DNA from: Peribacillus asahii
Lineage (GTDB): Bacteria > Bacillota > Bacilli > Bacillales > DSM-1321
Direction: 5' to 3'
Length of the DNA stretch: 64,000 bases
Assembly: GCF_003570725.1 (NCBI RefSeq)
Contig: NZ_QWVS01000013.1
Coordinates: forward strand, 164,001-228,000
Shown: piece by piece, positions 8,084 through 13,995 of the stretch
Layout: each line of letters begins with the position of its first letter
Numbering within the stretch: position 1 is the stretch's first letter
Translations under genes and position numbers: made by a program
Notes under the pieces: generated by a model
The model's input: only the letters and a program-made list of their open reading frames with translations
Database searches by the model: none
What the model was told of the DNA's origin: nothing

Positions 8084-8815
8084 TTATTTCTCTAAGATTG
8101 ATAATAATAAATAATAAAACTCCTGAGCACTTTTCAATTTCTCTTGTAATTCTTCCAATCTATCACCTTGCTCCTCCGCTTCCAGGTCACCCAAATAATC
8201 AGCAAGGTGATATTCAGTATCATTAAAATGTTCATATATAGCTTTTGCTTCTAAATAGTCTTTTTTCTGCCACTCAAAATCCTCTACTGGAGTCTCACTC
8301 TCACTCCCCCATTCAGAACTTTCTATCATACTTTCATTTATTTTGGTTAGATGCTCTTCAATCCTTAATATAACACTTTGAAACCTTGTTAATGTAAGTG
8401 TAAACTCAACCTGTTCTTTTAAATAATTGTTTTCTTTTTCTAGAAAACTATTAATTTCTTCTTGATTTGTTAACTTACCAGTTTCCTCTCGAAGAGAATT
8501 TTCCAATTCTTTGATATGTCCAAGCCTTTTTATGAGTTCTTTTTCGATTTTTTCAATATCAGTTTTATTTTCACTAACTGAATTAGAAAACTCTTGTACC
8601 TTTTCTAATTTTGTATTAAATAGTCGGTTCAACCACCATCCAGCAAAAACAAGTAGAATCGTAACTCCTATACCAACAATAGCAAATGTGGTAGAAAAAA
8701 ATGAAATTGTATCAGACAATGTATTTTCCATGTTAGTTAATTGCTGTTCGAGCATCCAATTCTGCATTTCCTCTTTTACATCTTCAACAATTTGCACCTC
8801 ATTATTCTTACTCAA
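8084..8815 (-). CDS. Membrane-anchored coiled-coil protein, unknown
   Basis: 243 aa. Residues ~37-60 form one transmembrane helix (FAIVGIGVTILLVFAGWWL). Residues ~65-135 are a long coiled coil rich in E, K, L and N, and the C-terminal part is acidic and helical (DYLEAKAIYEHFNDTEYHLADYL region). Start overlaps the stop of the preceding 66-aa gene by 4 bases, so they form a small operon ended by a clear terminator. I recognise no family. A sensor, exclusion factor or scaffold at the host membrane is possible, but nothing in the sequence decides. Confidence 0.7.
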   Translation of the reverse strand: MSKNNEVQIVEDVKEEMQNWMLEQQLTNMENTLSDTISFFSTTFAIVGIGVTILLVFAGWWLNRLFNTKLEKVQEFSNSVSENKTDIEKIEKELIKRLGHIKELENSLREETGKLTNQEEINSFLEKENNYLKEQVEFTLTLTRFQSVILRIEEHLTKINESMIESSEWGSESETPVEDFEWQKKDYLEAKAIYEHFNDTEYHLADYLGDLEAEEQGDRLEELQEKLKSAQEFYYLLLSILEK

Positions 8816-9012
8816 AAATCTTCCCCCTCATCGAACTTAACCCGTTTCACCTTCCCCTGATGTGTAATGATCTTTGTTTCTCCATGCTCAGGCAAACGAG
8901 TTAATCGGGCCTTACCATCGCAAACGACAACAACAAAGCTCCCTTTTTGACTCATTATATCAACTTCTAGTCTCATAGTACTAGGATCTATATCAATATT
9001 TTGTAATCTCAT
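8812..9012 (-). CDS. DUF3954-like small phage protein
   Basis: 66 aa, beta-rich: LEVDIMSQKGSFVVVVCDGK, then GETKIITHQGKVKRVKF. This alternation of valine strands with a VxxGK turn resembles DUF3954 proteins of Bacillus phages. RBS GGGGGA 9 bases before ATG. Unknown role; no catalytic residues visible. Confidence 0.55.
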   Translation of the reverse strand: MRLQNIDIDPSTMRLEVDIMSQKGSFVVVVCDGKARLTRLPEHGETKIITHQGKVKRVKFDEGEDF

Positions 9013-9028
9013 GAAAAGATTCCCCCTT

Positions 9029-9105
9029 GTGTGTTAAAATAATAGTGTCTAATCATAGAGAAATCTCTAATCGTTCCCCGTTGGCCGACGGGGAATTTTC
9101 ATTTA
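9029..9105 (+). ncRNA. Candidate short plus-strand RNA with own promoter and terminator
   Basis: An extended -10 (TG-T-TAAAAT, TAAAAT at 9035-9040) is followed within 60 bases by a small hairpin TAGAG/CTCTA and then a terminator CCCCGT-TGGCCG-ACGGGG with AATTTT. It points against the surrounding minus-strand genes and overlaps the end of the 55-aa gene by three bases. A second locus of the same build lies at 16669-16733. No clear -35 is seen, so the call rests on the paired architecture. Confidence 0.4.
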
Positions 9106-9270
9106 TATAGGACCCTTCTTCTTTCTTGCAGCAACCGCTTTTTCAGACCTCCATTTATAATCCATTTTCGTATTCTTTTTAGCTTGTTTCGTCGGTCTAA
9201 TCGGATGCTTCTTAATATAAGCTAACCGCTCTTCTTCCGTCATTTTCCATTCACGAACTTCACCAATCAT
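9103..9270 (-). CDS. 55-aa basic phage protein, unknown
   Basis: MIGEVREWKMTEEERLAYIKKH opening, then a strongly basic half (RPTKQAKKNTKMDYKWRS) and tail AARKKKGPI. A GGAGG site lies 10 bases upstream. The N-terminal MTEEERLAYIKKHPI phrase recurs in small Bacillus phage proteins. No known function; likely a compact DNA- or RNA-interacting protein from its charge (pure inference). Confidence 0.6.
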   Translation of the reverse strand: MIGEVREWKMTEEERLAYIKKHPIRPTKQAKKNTKMDYKWRSEKAVAARKKKGPI

Positions 9271-9387
9271 TTGTTTTAAACCTCCTTCTTATTAATAAAA
9301 TTCAGTGGATATAAGGCCACATTGAATTTTGCTAGTTTGACAGCCGGTTTTATAGGCTTAAACCTCCTAAAAAAATTTCATCGTCTC

Positions 9388-9417
9388 ATTACATTTTTGT
9401 AATAATTAGTTTATAAT
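9388..9417 (+). promoter_or_regulatory. Promoter of the Spo0E-like gene with palindromic operator
   Basis: TTACAT (9389-9394), 17 bases, TATAAT (9412-9417). The -35 is overlapped by a perfect inverted repeat ATTACA-TTTT-TGTAAT (9388-9403), a good repressor-site candidate. Confidence 0.55.
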
Positions 9418-9471
9418 GTTAAATGCTTGTTTCACTTTGGTTTTTAATTACAAATTAACAGGAGCTAAGTC

Positions 9472-9642
9472 ATGAATACAAAAGCTTTATCTCTTAAACA
9501 TTTGGAAACTTCCATTTATGATTTGAGAACTCATATGATTACTATTGGAATATCAAAAGGACTTACGCATCCTGATACGATTAAGTACAGTCAAGAGTTA
9601 GATATTTTATTGAACAAATATCAGAAAATTAAATCAAAATGA
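9472..9642 (+). CDS. Spo0E-family aspartyl-phosphate phosphatase
   Basis: 56 aa. Two predicted helices joined by a loop: LETSIYDLRTHMITIGISKG and HPDTIKYSQELDILLNKYQK. The hallmark SQELD motif (residues 40-44) is intact; its Ser-Gln-Asp cluster in Spo0E proteins removes phosphate from Spo0A~P. Length is usual for Spo0E-like proteins. RBS AGGAG 8 bases before ATG, own sigma-A-like promoter, orientation opposite to the phage lytic genes, which fits expression in the lysogen. Expected effect, if active on the host regulator: lower Spo0A~P and delayed sporulation. Activity and target are inferred. Confidence 0.85.
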   Translation: MNTKALSLKHLETSIYDLRTHMITIGISKGLTHPDTIKYSQELDILLNKYQKIKSK

Positions 9643-9746
9643 TTTATTATTTTCTGAATTGAGCATTATGCCTTTTAACTAATTATTTATTGATTGAATT
9701 AACCACCAATGAGCCTTGCTCCTTTCGGGTTTCTTCGAGCTGTGTG

Positions 9747-9914
9747 TTAAAATCGTTTAAAATATTTAGAGTGTTTTTTGGCCAACCCTCTCATTTTACT
9801 CCCCACTAAATCCGATGGATGCTTAATGTACAAGGGTTCTTCTAATAAATCTAAAACAGTTTTAAACTTTTCCCCTGCTTTATACTGTGCATATATCTCC
9901 GTTATTTTTGACAT
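9747..9914 (-). CDS. 55-aa basic phage protein, unknown
   Basis: MSKITEIYAQYKAGEKFKTVLDLLEE, then basic SKMRGLAKKHSKYFKRF. An AAAGG site is 7 bases upstream. Mostly helical and positively charged at the C-terminus. No family recognised. It stands alone between the Spo0E-like gene and the DUF4183 gene; convergent with the former. Confidence 0.5.
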   Translation of the reverse strand: MSKITEIYAQYKAGEKFKTVLDLLEEPLYIKHPSDLVGSKMRGLAKKHSKYFKRF

Positions 9915-10135
9915 AATAAAAACCTTTCTTATTTCGCTTTTTATTCGGAATGCGCATTAAACAAATTCCATAACTACATAACCTTCTTTTGGTTCATAAT
10001 CAGAGCAATCAGTTGTCACCTACTTGGAAATTACGATTATTTTGTCTTACCTGTACCTACTTCCTCGAAATATTCAAGTTAAATTTTCAATTAACAAAGT
10101 TAACTTCAAAGCTTTCCTTCATTTAAACAAGCTTT
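9915..10135. other. Gene-poor stretch with a possible gene remnant
   Basis: No full gene. A minus-strand run of about 20 codons ends in a plausible C-terminus (TTDCSDYEPKEGYVVMEFV) directly after an in-frame stop, looking like the tail of a decayed gene. Nothing else supported. Confidence 0.3.
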
Positions 10136-10477
10136 TCATAATACTTTTATCATTTGTAAAACAATTGGTGCACCTTTAATTGGTACATCCACTGTTTTTA
10201 ACCGAATTTCTCCTTCCTTTACAATGTAATTTTCATATGGCTGTAGAACGCCGTTAATAAAAAGATTCATGTATGATATTTCTTTCGGGTCAAGAATTTC
10301 TTGTTTTGCAACTTCACAAAGTCCATCCTTGTTTTTATAGACTAGACTACACCCGTCAGAAATTGCATAAAATTCATATATCAATACTTTTCTTGGGGAA
10401 ATAAAACGTTTTTCCTCCTTGGGTATACCTGGTAAATTCAAGTATACTTTTGAGTTTTTTTTTGACACTTCTCCCAC
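10136..10477 (-). CDS. DUF4183 domain protein (spore-surface type)
   Basis: 113 aa. The C-terminal ~75 residues match DUF4183: YEFYAISDGCSLVYKNKDG, then SYMNLFINGVLQPYENY and a closing beta strand ending VLQMIKVL. DUF4183 domains are common on Bacillus spore and exosporium proteins, often fused to collagen-like repeats; here the domain stands almost alone. No signal peptide. It is transcribed away from a second DUF4183 gene at 10619, sharing a ~140-base intergenic region. Function as a spore surface or adhesive protein is inferred from family distribution. Confidence 0.75.
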   Translation of the reverse strand: MGEVSKKNSKVYLNLPGIPKEEKRFISPRKVLIYEFYAISDGCSLVYKNKDGLCEVAKQEILDPKEISYMNLFINGVLQPYENYIVKEGEIRLKTVDVPIKGAPIVLQMIKVL

Positions 10478-10581
10478 TTCCTCGATAAAACCTATATATT
10501 AATATATAATCAAAGCCTTTCTAAAGTGATTCGTCATTTTTCACAAATGCTTTAACAGTCTAATCATTCTCCATAAACCAC

Positions 10582-10590
10582 CATATGATA
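10582..10590 (+). promoter_or_regulatory. Sigma-K/E-like -10 element of the plus-strand DUF4183 gene
   Basis: CATATGATA fits the sigma-K -10 consensus (CATA-n3-TA) and is identical to the one ahead of the coat-like gene at 31881. The -35 region lacks a clean AC dinucleotide at the expected spacing, so this is tentative. Confidence 0.35.
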
Positions 10591-10618
10591 TATAGAATTC
10601 TTTAGGGAGGTGAATAGA

Positions 10619-10999
10619 TTGCCACTAAAAATCATGAAACTGGCTATTACAGGAACTACTTCAGTCAGTGTAGACCCAACAGTAGAACGTTTCTTTAATG
10701 AGGTTGCGGCACAAGTAGTAGGTGCTGGTACAATCACAATTCCTGTTGAAGATTTCTGGACAGATACAGGTGCAGATGCTACTACTTTACCTGCATTAGC
10801 AACTGATAATAGTTACTTTAATGTCTATATAAATGGCGTCTTGCAAATGGAAAGTTTATCTACCTATACACCAGGTGGTACAGGAACAGGACAATTAGTA
10901 ATCACCGTTCCTCTTGGATCTACAGTCGAAGCAAACTCACCGGTTGTTTTAGTAGTAACAAATTATGCTCCTGACGCTACAACTGATATAGTAACTTAA
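10619..10999 (+). CDS. DUF4183 domain protein
   Basis: 126 aa. Start taken at TTG 10619, 6 bases after GGAGGTG; an in-frame GTG at 10610 overlaps that site. The core YFNVYINGVLQMESLSTYT is the DUF4183 signature shared with the divergent gene (both carry INGVLQ). The rest is Thr/Val/Ala-rich beta sequence. No signal peptide or membrane helix. A sigma-K-like -10 lies 29 bases upstream and a strong terminator follows. The pair suggests a prophage-encoded change to spore surface; alternatively it could be a virion fibre part, but its orientation and position away from tail genes speak against that. Confidence 0.75.
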   Translation: MPLKIMKLAITGTTSVSVDPTVERFFNEVAAQVVGAGTITIPVEDFWTDTGADATTLPALATDNSYFNVYINGVLQMESLSTYTPGGTGTGQLVITVPLGSTVEANSPVVLVVTNYAPDATTDIVT

Positions 11000-11007
11000 T
11001 CTACTGG

Positions 11008-11045
11008 CCACCTCTAAAAGCATTCGCTAATGAGGTGGTTTTTTT
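11008..11045 (+). terminator. Terminator of the DUF4183 gene
   Basis: CCACCTC / GAGGTGG stem followed by seven T. Confidence 0.9.
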
Positions 11046-11073
11046 ATAATAATTCCTTTTTTACATTCGCCAG

Positions 11074-11101
11074 AAACGCTACCACGTTCAGTAGCGTTTT
11101 T
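11074..11101 (+). terminator. Second tandem terminator
   Basis: AAACGCTAC / GTAGCGTTT 9-bp stem with T run. It insulates the riboswitch unit from upstream transcription. Confidence 0.8.
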
Positions 11102-11193
11102 CATCAAACTTGTTCATCTTTTTGATTACTAATTTCGATAATAAATGTTTATTTTCGGAATAAAATACCTAGCAGGTCCTATTAACCATGTAG

Positions 11194-11219
11194 TAAAATA
11201 ATGGTATTATCGATACCAT
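11194..11219 (+). promoter_or_regulatory. Promoter and palindrome ahead of the c-di-GMP riboswitch
   Basis: TAAAAT (11194-11199) is a candidate -10, followed at the likely start site by ATGGTAT-TATCG-ATACCAT (11201-11219), a 7-bp inverted repeat. It may be an operator or a 5' stabilising hairpin. The -35 is not clear. The TAAAATAATGGT phrase resembles TAAAATAATAGT at 9035 and TAAAATAGTAGT at 16672. Confidence 0.4.
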
Positions 11220-11235
11220 GTTAATACTAAAAAAA

Positions 11236-11340
11236 GATAAAGGTAAACCTCTCGAAAGATTGGGACACAAAGCTCCAGGTCTAAGGTTTTAAACTATGAT
11301 GGCTGAGCTGCCTAAAATAATTAAAATATTTTAGGGGGGC
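11236..11340 (+). ncRNA. Class I cyclic-di-GMP riboswitch (GEMM-I) with translational expression platform
   Basis: The conserved GEMM-I blocks appear in order: AGGTAAACC, TCTCGAAAGATT (GAAA tetraloop), GGGACACAAAGC, GGTCTAAGG, TATGATGGCTGAGC, TGCC. The position equal to G20 of the Vibrio Vc2 aptamer is G, and the partner C is kept, arguing for c-di-GMP rather than cGAMP. Past the aptamer, CCTAAAATA (11311-11319) can pair with TATTTTAGG (11327-11335), which covers the start of the AGGGGGG ribosome binding site; the same CCT is needed to close aptamer helix P1 with AGG 11241-11243. Ligand binding should therefore free the site (an ON switch). The hairpin lacks a T run, so control is probably of translation. 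It serves the SinI-like gene starting at 11345. Confidence 0.9.
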
Positions 11341-11344
11341 ACAC

Positions 11345-11476
11345 ATGTTAAGTTCTTTAATTATCGAAAATGGTTTAGATAAAGAATGGGCAGAATTGAT
11401 ATTATATGCCCGAGATTTAGGTATAACTATTGATGAAATTAGAGAATTCTTAAGCCAATCTTCAAGACCTGAATAA
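11345..11476 (+). CDS. SinI/SlrA-family anti-repressor
   Basis: 43 aa: after a short lead the SinI helical hook LDKEWAELILYARDLGIT..IDEIREFLSQ fills residues 11-38, aligning closely with the SinR-binding helices of SinI (LDQEWVELMVEAKE..EEIRKYL) and SlrA. SinI hooks disrupt the SinR tetramer and relieve repression of biofilm matrix genes. No SinR-type partner with this hook is visible in the window, so the target is either host SinR/SlrR or a phage repressor elsewhere. RBS AGGGGGG 5 bases before ATG, under the c-di-GMP riboswitch. Its terminator overlaps the stop codon. Family call is firm; target and effect are inferred. Confidence 0.85.
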   Translation: MLSSLIIENGLDKEWAELILYARDLGITIDEIREFLSQSSRPE

Positions 11477-11487
11477 GGTCTTTTTTA
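11464..11487 (+). terminator. Terminator of the SinI-like gene
   Basis: AAGACC-TGAATAA-GGTCTT with a T run; includes the stop codon. Confidence 0.85.
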
Positions 11488-11539
11488 TTTCATTTTTTAT
11501 CTTGTTACGTAGTTTTTGTCTATTGAGTATTATCAACTA

Positions 11540-11653
11540 TTACCCGCAAATCTCCCATCCGTGCTTCAACATGTTGGATAGCTGCTTCTTACGCAATTGC
11601 TCATAAAGATAAACGTCTTTTCCGCGCTCTTTTCGATACAGCAGAACCCACAC
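11540..11653 (-). CDS. Possible 37-aa phage protein overlapping the DUF1064 gene end
   Basis: A GTG-started frame in another phase reads MWVLLYRKERGKDVYLYEQL..NMLKHGWEICG. The YLYEQLRKKQLSNMLKHGWEI phrase looks like a genuine small phage protein (L..KHGWE ending), and it overlaps the DUF1064 gene by 53 bases. No good ribosome binding site is seen, so it may be coupled or a truncated remnant. Confidence 0.35.
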   Translation of the reverse strand: MWVLLYRKERGKDVYLYEQLRKKQLSNMLKHGWEICG

Positions 11654-12074
11654 GAGGTTTCTTTTTCGCACTTGGCTTCACCTTCTTTTCAATTTCTTTT
11701 AACCTTTCCCATGTTATAAAGCCGCCATATTCAGGCTTATAGAAAAGAACGGTAAGACTTTGTAAGTATTTATGTTCAAAAAGCTTATGTTTCAGCTTAA
11801 ACTCTGCTGTCGGTGGAGCTCCCTTTATGTCAATGACTTCGATGGAACCATCCAATCTATGAACTTCAAAATCTGCTACGTATTCAATCTTCCGAAAAGT
11901 GATACCGTTCTTTTTGAAAGCTTCTTGCAACAAATATCGCGGCTGCAATTTAAAGCTCTTGATTTGCTTAGATGCAAGCAACCATTTTAGCTGCTCATAA
12001 TATTTACTCTCAGCAATGCTATCAAACTCATGGCCATCCCGAATGACCTTCTTGTTGCCGTACTTGTTAGTCAT
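11601..12074 (-). CDS. DUF1064 family phage endonuclease (PD-(D/E)XK fold)
   Basis: 157 aa. KYGNKKVIRDGHEFDSIAESKYYEQLK starts the DUF1064 domain; the nuclease core reads EYVADFEVHRL then EVIDIKGA, giving the Glu (ES), Asp and Asp-x-Lys set of a restriction-like metal site. The tail is basic (KPSAKKKPRV..RARKRRLSL), fit for DNA contact. In phages it is thought to resolve or trim recombination intermediates. It comes after the DnaC-like and small genes in the early operon, like YqaN in the skin element. Confidence 0.8.
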   Translation of the reverse strand: MTNKYGNKKVIRDGHEFDSIAESKYYEQLKWLLASKQIKSFKLQPRYLLQEAFKKNGITFRKIEYVADFEVHRLDGSIEVIDIKGAPPTAEFKLKHKLFEHKYLQSLTVLFYKPEYGGFITWERLKEIEKKVKPSAKKKPRVGSAVSKRARKRRLSL

Positions 12075-12100
12075 TACTTATCCTTCAACTCCTTTTACTC

Positions 12101-12358
12101 TTAAGTGGACGGTTGCATAATGGGCAATTCATTCTGTATCCCCTTTACTTTGTCTTGTCTAGCTAGGTGGATAAATGCCAGCAATACTTCATCTGGATCA
12201 CGTTTAAAATGTTGACCGATTTTGAAAAAATCATCACCTTGATTTACCATACTGGCGACTTCTTCTAGTTCACATTCATCCCAAACAAAGTTCAACTCTT
12301 CAAGTACAATCACTCGGTTCATGCGCGGTTTGTTAAGTCGAGAAATTTTATTCGCCAT
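12101..12358 (-). CDS. 85-aa phage protein with helix-turn-helix-like middle, unknown
   Basis: NRVIVLEELNFVWDECELEEVASMVNQGDDFFKIGQHFKRDPDEVLLAFIHLARQ: an acidic front, then a helical segment resembling HTH proteins (IGQHFKRDPDEVLLAF) that recurs in small Bacillus phage proteins. RBS GGGAGAAG about 9 bases upstream. In the early operon. Possibly a small DNA-binding regulator. Confidence 0.6.
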   Translation of the reverse strand: MANKISRLNKPRMNRVIVLEELNFVWDECELEEVASMVNQGDDFFKIGQHFKRDPDEVLLAFIHLARQDKVKGIQNELPIMQPST

Positions 12359-12371
12359 ATACTCTTCTCCC

Positions 12372-12530
12372 TTACTCCATATTTTTTAGCCGATCGGTTA
12401 AAGAGAGAAACCATACCTCATCTTCCGTATCGATAGCTAGATCAATCAAAGCTAAAATATCCTGTTTAGTCGTTCTAGGCGGCACCATATAATCATCCTC
12501 ATATCTACCGAATCCATAATAATAAGGCAT
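12372..12530 (-). CDS. 52-aa IDEAL-domain phage protein
   Basis: After a Tyr-rich start (MPYYYGFGRYEDDY) the C-terminal half, KQDILALIDLAIDTEDEVWFLSLTDRL split across residues 22-48, fits the IDEAL domain found at the C-terminus of YpiB-type Bacillus proteins. RBS GGAGGG 7 bases before ATG; 13 bases before the next gene. A domain normally seen as a host protein module standing alone on a phage suggests binding to the same host partner; this is inference. Confidence 0.6.
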   Translation of the reverse strand: MPYYYGFGRYEDDYMVPPRTTKQDILALIDLAIDTEDEVWFLSLTDRLKNME

Positions 12531-12550
12531 GTTCTCCCTCCTAAAACCAC

Positions 12551-12718
12551 TTATTTTTTACCCCTATTGAACTTGTTTAACTGTTCTTGCTGCCGCTTTA
12601 TTTTCTGCCCCTGCTGGATGTACATAGTCTCGATGTTTTTAAGGATAGGAGCCAAACGGCTTGTCCGAATCGTTTTCTGATTGGCAACAACGTCCTTTAG
12701 TTCATCGATAGGATTCAC
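12551..12718 (-). CDS. 55-aa phage protein, coiled coil, unknown
   Basis: GTG start at 12718 chosen because GGAGGGG lies 6-9 bases upstream and it overlaps the stop of the preceding zinc gene (GTGA). Sequence NPIDELKDVVANQKTIRTSRLAPILKNIETMYIQQGQKIKRQQEQL is helical and ends in a basic tail. No family recognised. Confidence 0.55.
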   Translation of the reverse strand: MNPIDELKDVVANQKTIRTSRLAPILKNIETMYIQQGQKIKRQQEQLNKFNRGKK

Positions 12719-12837
12719 TCCATCCCCTCCCACTCAATGACCTCCATAACCATCTGACATGATGGACATGCTTTTTTAGGTATAACCTTGCACTGTATTT
12801 CCGACACTTCACAATCCTTGCAGACATACTCAAACAT
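12715..12837 (-). CDS. 40-aa zinc-ribbon phage protein
   Basis: MFEYVCKDCEV has Cys-x2-Cys, followed 15 residues later by CPSC, a complete four-cysteine ribbon in 40 residues. Start overlaps the upstream stop as TAATG; its own stop overlaps the downstream GTG as GTGA, so both neighbours are translationally coupled. Unknown function. Confidence 0.6.
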   Translation of the reverse strand: MFEYVCKDCEVSEIQCKVIPKKACPSCQMVMEVIEWEGME

Positions 12838-13064
12838 TAAGCTGACTTCTCTTTCAGATGACCGTACTCAACTACTTCATCACCATAATCAATAACGGCC
12901 CTTTCATAACTGTTATAAAAATCACCCACCGTATCAAAACGATCTAACGCCCATTTCTTATCGTCCTCTGTATAGCAAACCGTTCTGGATTGAGCTTGGC
13001 CGTTAAGGTGCCAATAAATCACGCACAGTGGATTACCATTGAACCCCATCATTTGTCTAAACAT
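12837..13064 (-). CDS. 75-aa phage protein, unknown
   Basis: MFRQMMGFNGNPLCVIYWHLNGQAQSR start, then TEDDKKWALDRFDTVGDFYNSYERAVIDYGDEVVEYG. RBS AGGTGG 4 bases before ATG. Mixed alpha-beta, no transmembrane helix. It follows the DnaC-like gene by 19 bases in the early operon. No family recognised. Confidence 0.6.
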   Translation of the reverse strand: MFRQMMGFNGNPLCVIYWHLNGQAQSRTVCYTEDDKKWALDRFDTVGDFYNSYERAVIDYGDEVVEYGHLKEKSA

Positions 13065-13083
13065 CTAACCACCTACCAATCTA

Positions 13084-13995
13084 TTAATTTACTTTTTTTA
13101 AACGATAATCCGTTCCCTCAGCTTCAATTAAGAATGCTTCAGCTTGTCCAATTAAGCGGCTAGCAGCTGCATATCCAATCTTCTCAGCGAGCGTTCCTCT
13201 ATCTTCATTTGAATTGAACACAATCGGTTTTTGTTTGCGATATCGTTCATTAATAATGGTGTAGTACATTCGTTCACGAGCTTCCGTCCAATTTACCTTC
13301 CCAATATCATCCCAAATCAGTACATCTGCAGTGAGAGTATTATGTAAAAGCCGGTTGTACGTCTCTCCTTCATCCTTCATCATTTTGGCCTGCATAAGCT
13401 CCTCGATGAAAACAACATCCGATACGACCAAAACGTTGAATCCTTCTTTTATCAAGTGTTTAGCAAGCGCTATTTGCAAGTGAGTCTTTCCGATACCAAA
13501 ATTATTATGTTTTTGCTTCATAGCTGATCGTTCGGATGGAGGAAGCTCTTTCAATCTTTGTTCACCAAATACAGCGACTAATCCAAAGTTTTGATAAGGG
13601 ATTGTCTTATTTTTTTGATTATCTTCAACATCCATTCGAAAATGCTTTAAGTATTCAAGTGTTGTATCATACATCTGCTTTTGGATATCATCGAATTGCT
13701 GATAATTTTTAAAGTTAGCATTTGTAAATTCATCAGGAATCATGGACTGTTTAAATCGTCTTTTCCAAGCTTTTCGTTCCCTGCATTCACAAGGTCTAGC
13801 CATTTGAATTCCATGCTTATCATTCTCATCTTTGTATTCTGTATAGAAAATAAATTCCGTGTCCCTACATGCAGGACATTCGAATTCATCCACCCCATAC
13901 TCTTCTAGCTTCTTCGGCTTCTCTGAGAGCCTGCTCTGCGCTCTTGCTTGAAGGTCTGCCATAACCTGTTCGATGCTGGTAAACTTTCTTGCCAT
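13084..13995 (-). CDS. DnaC/DnaI-like helicase loader, AAA+ ATPase (YqaM-like)
   Basis: 303 aa. N-terminal zinc site: CPACRDTEF near residue 39 and CECRERK near 68. The AAA+ core has Walker A as NNFGIGKTHL (~residues 165-174; first Gly replaced by Asn), Walker B VLIWDDIGK, and sensor IVFNSNED. It loads the replicative helicase at the phage origin together with the DnaD-like protein upstream, which it overlaps by 110 bases. ATG has a GGGAGGGAG site 7 bases upstream. Confidence 0.9.
   Translation of the reverse strand: MARKFTSIEQVMADLQARAQSRLSEKPKKLEEYGVDEFECPACRDTEFIFYTEYKDENDKHGIQMARPCECRERKAWKRRFKQSMIPDEFTNANFKNYQQFDDIQKQMYDTTLEYLKHFRMDVEDNQKNKTIPYQNFGLVAVFGEQRLKELPPSERSAMKQKHNNFGIGKTHLQIALAKHLIKEGFNVLVVSDVVFIEELMQAKMMKDEGETYNRLLHNTLTADVLIWDDIGKVNWTEARERMYYTIINERYRKQKPIVFNSNEDRGTLAEKIGYAAASRLIGQAEAFLIEAEGTDYRLKKVN

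Noticed and set aside
9060-9100. Terminator for the minus-strand 66-aa gene operon
   Set aside because: The T run is only on the plus strand, so it was assigned to a plus-strand unit.
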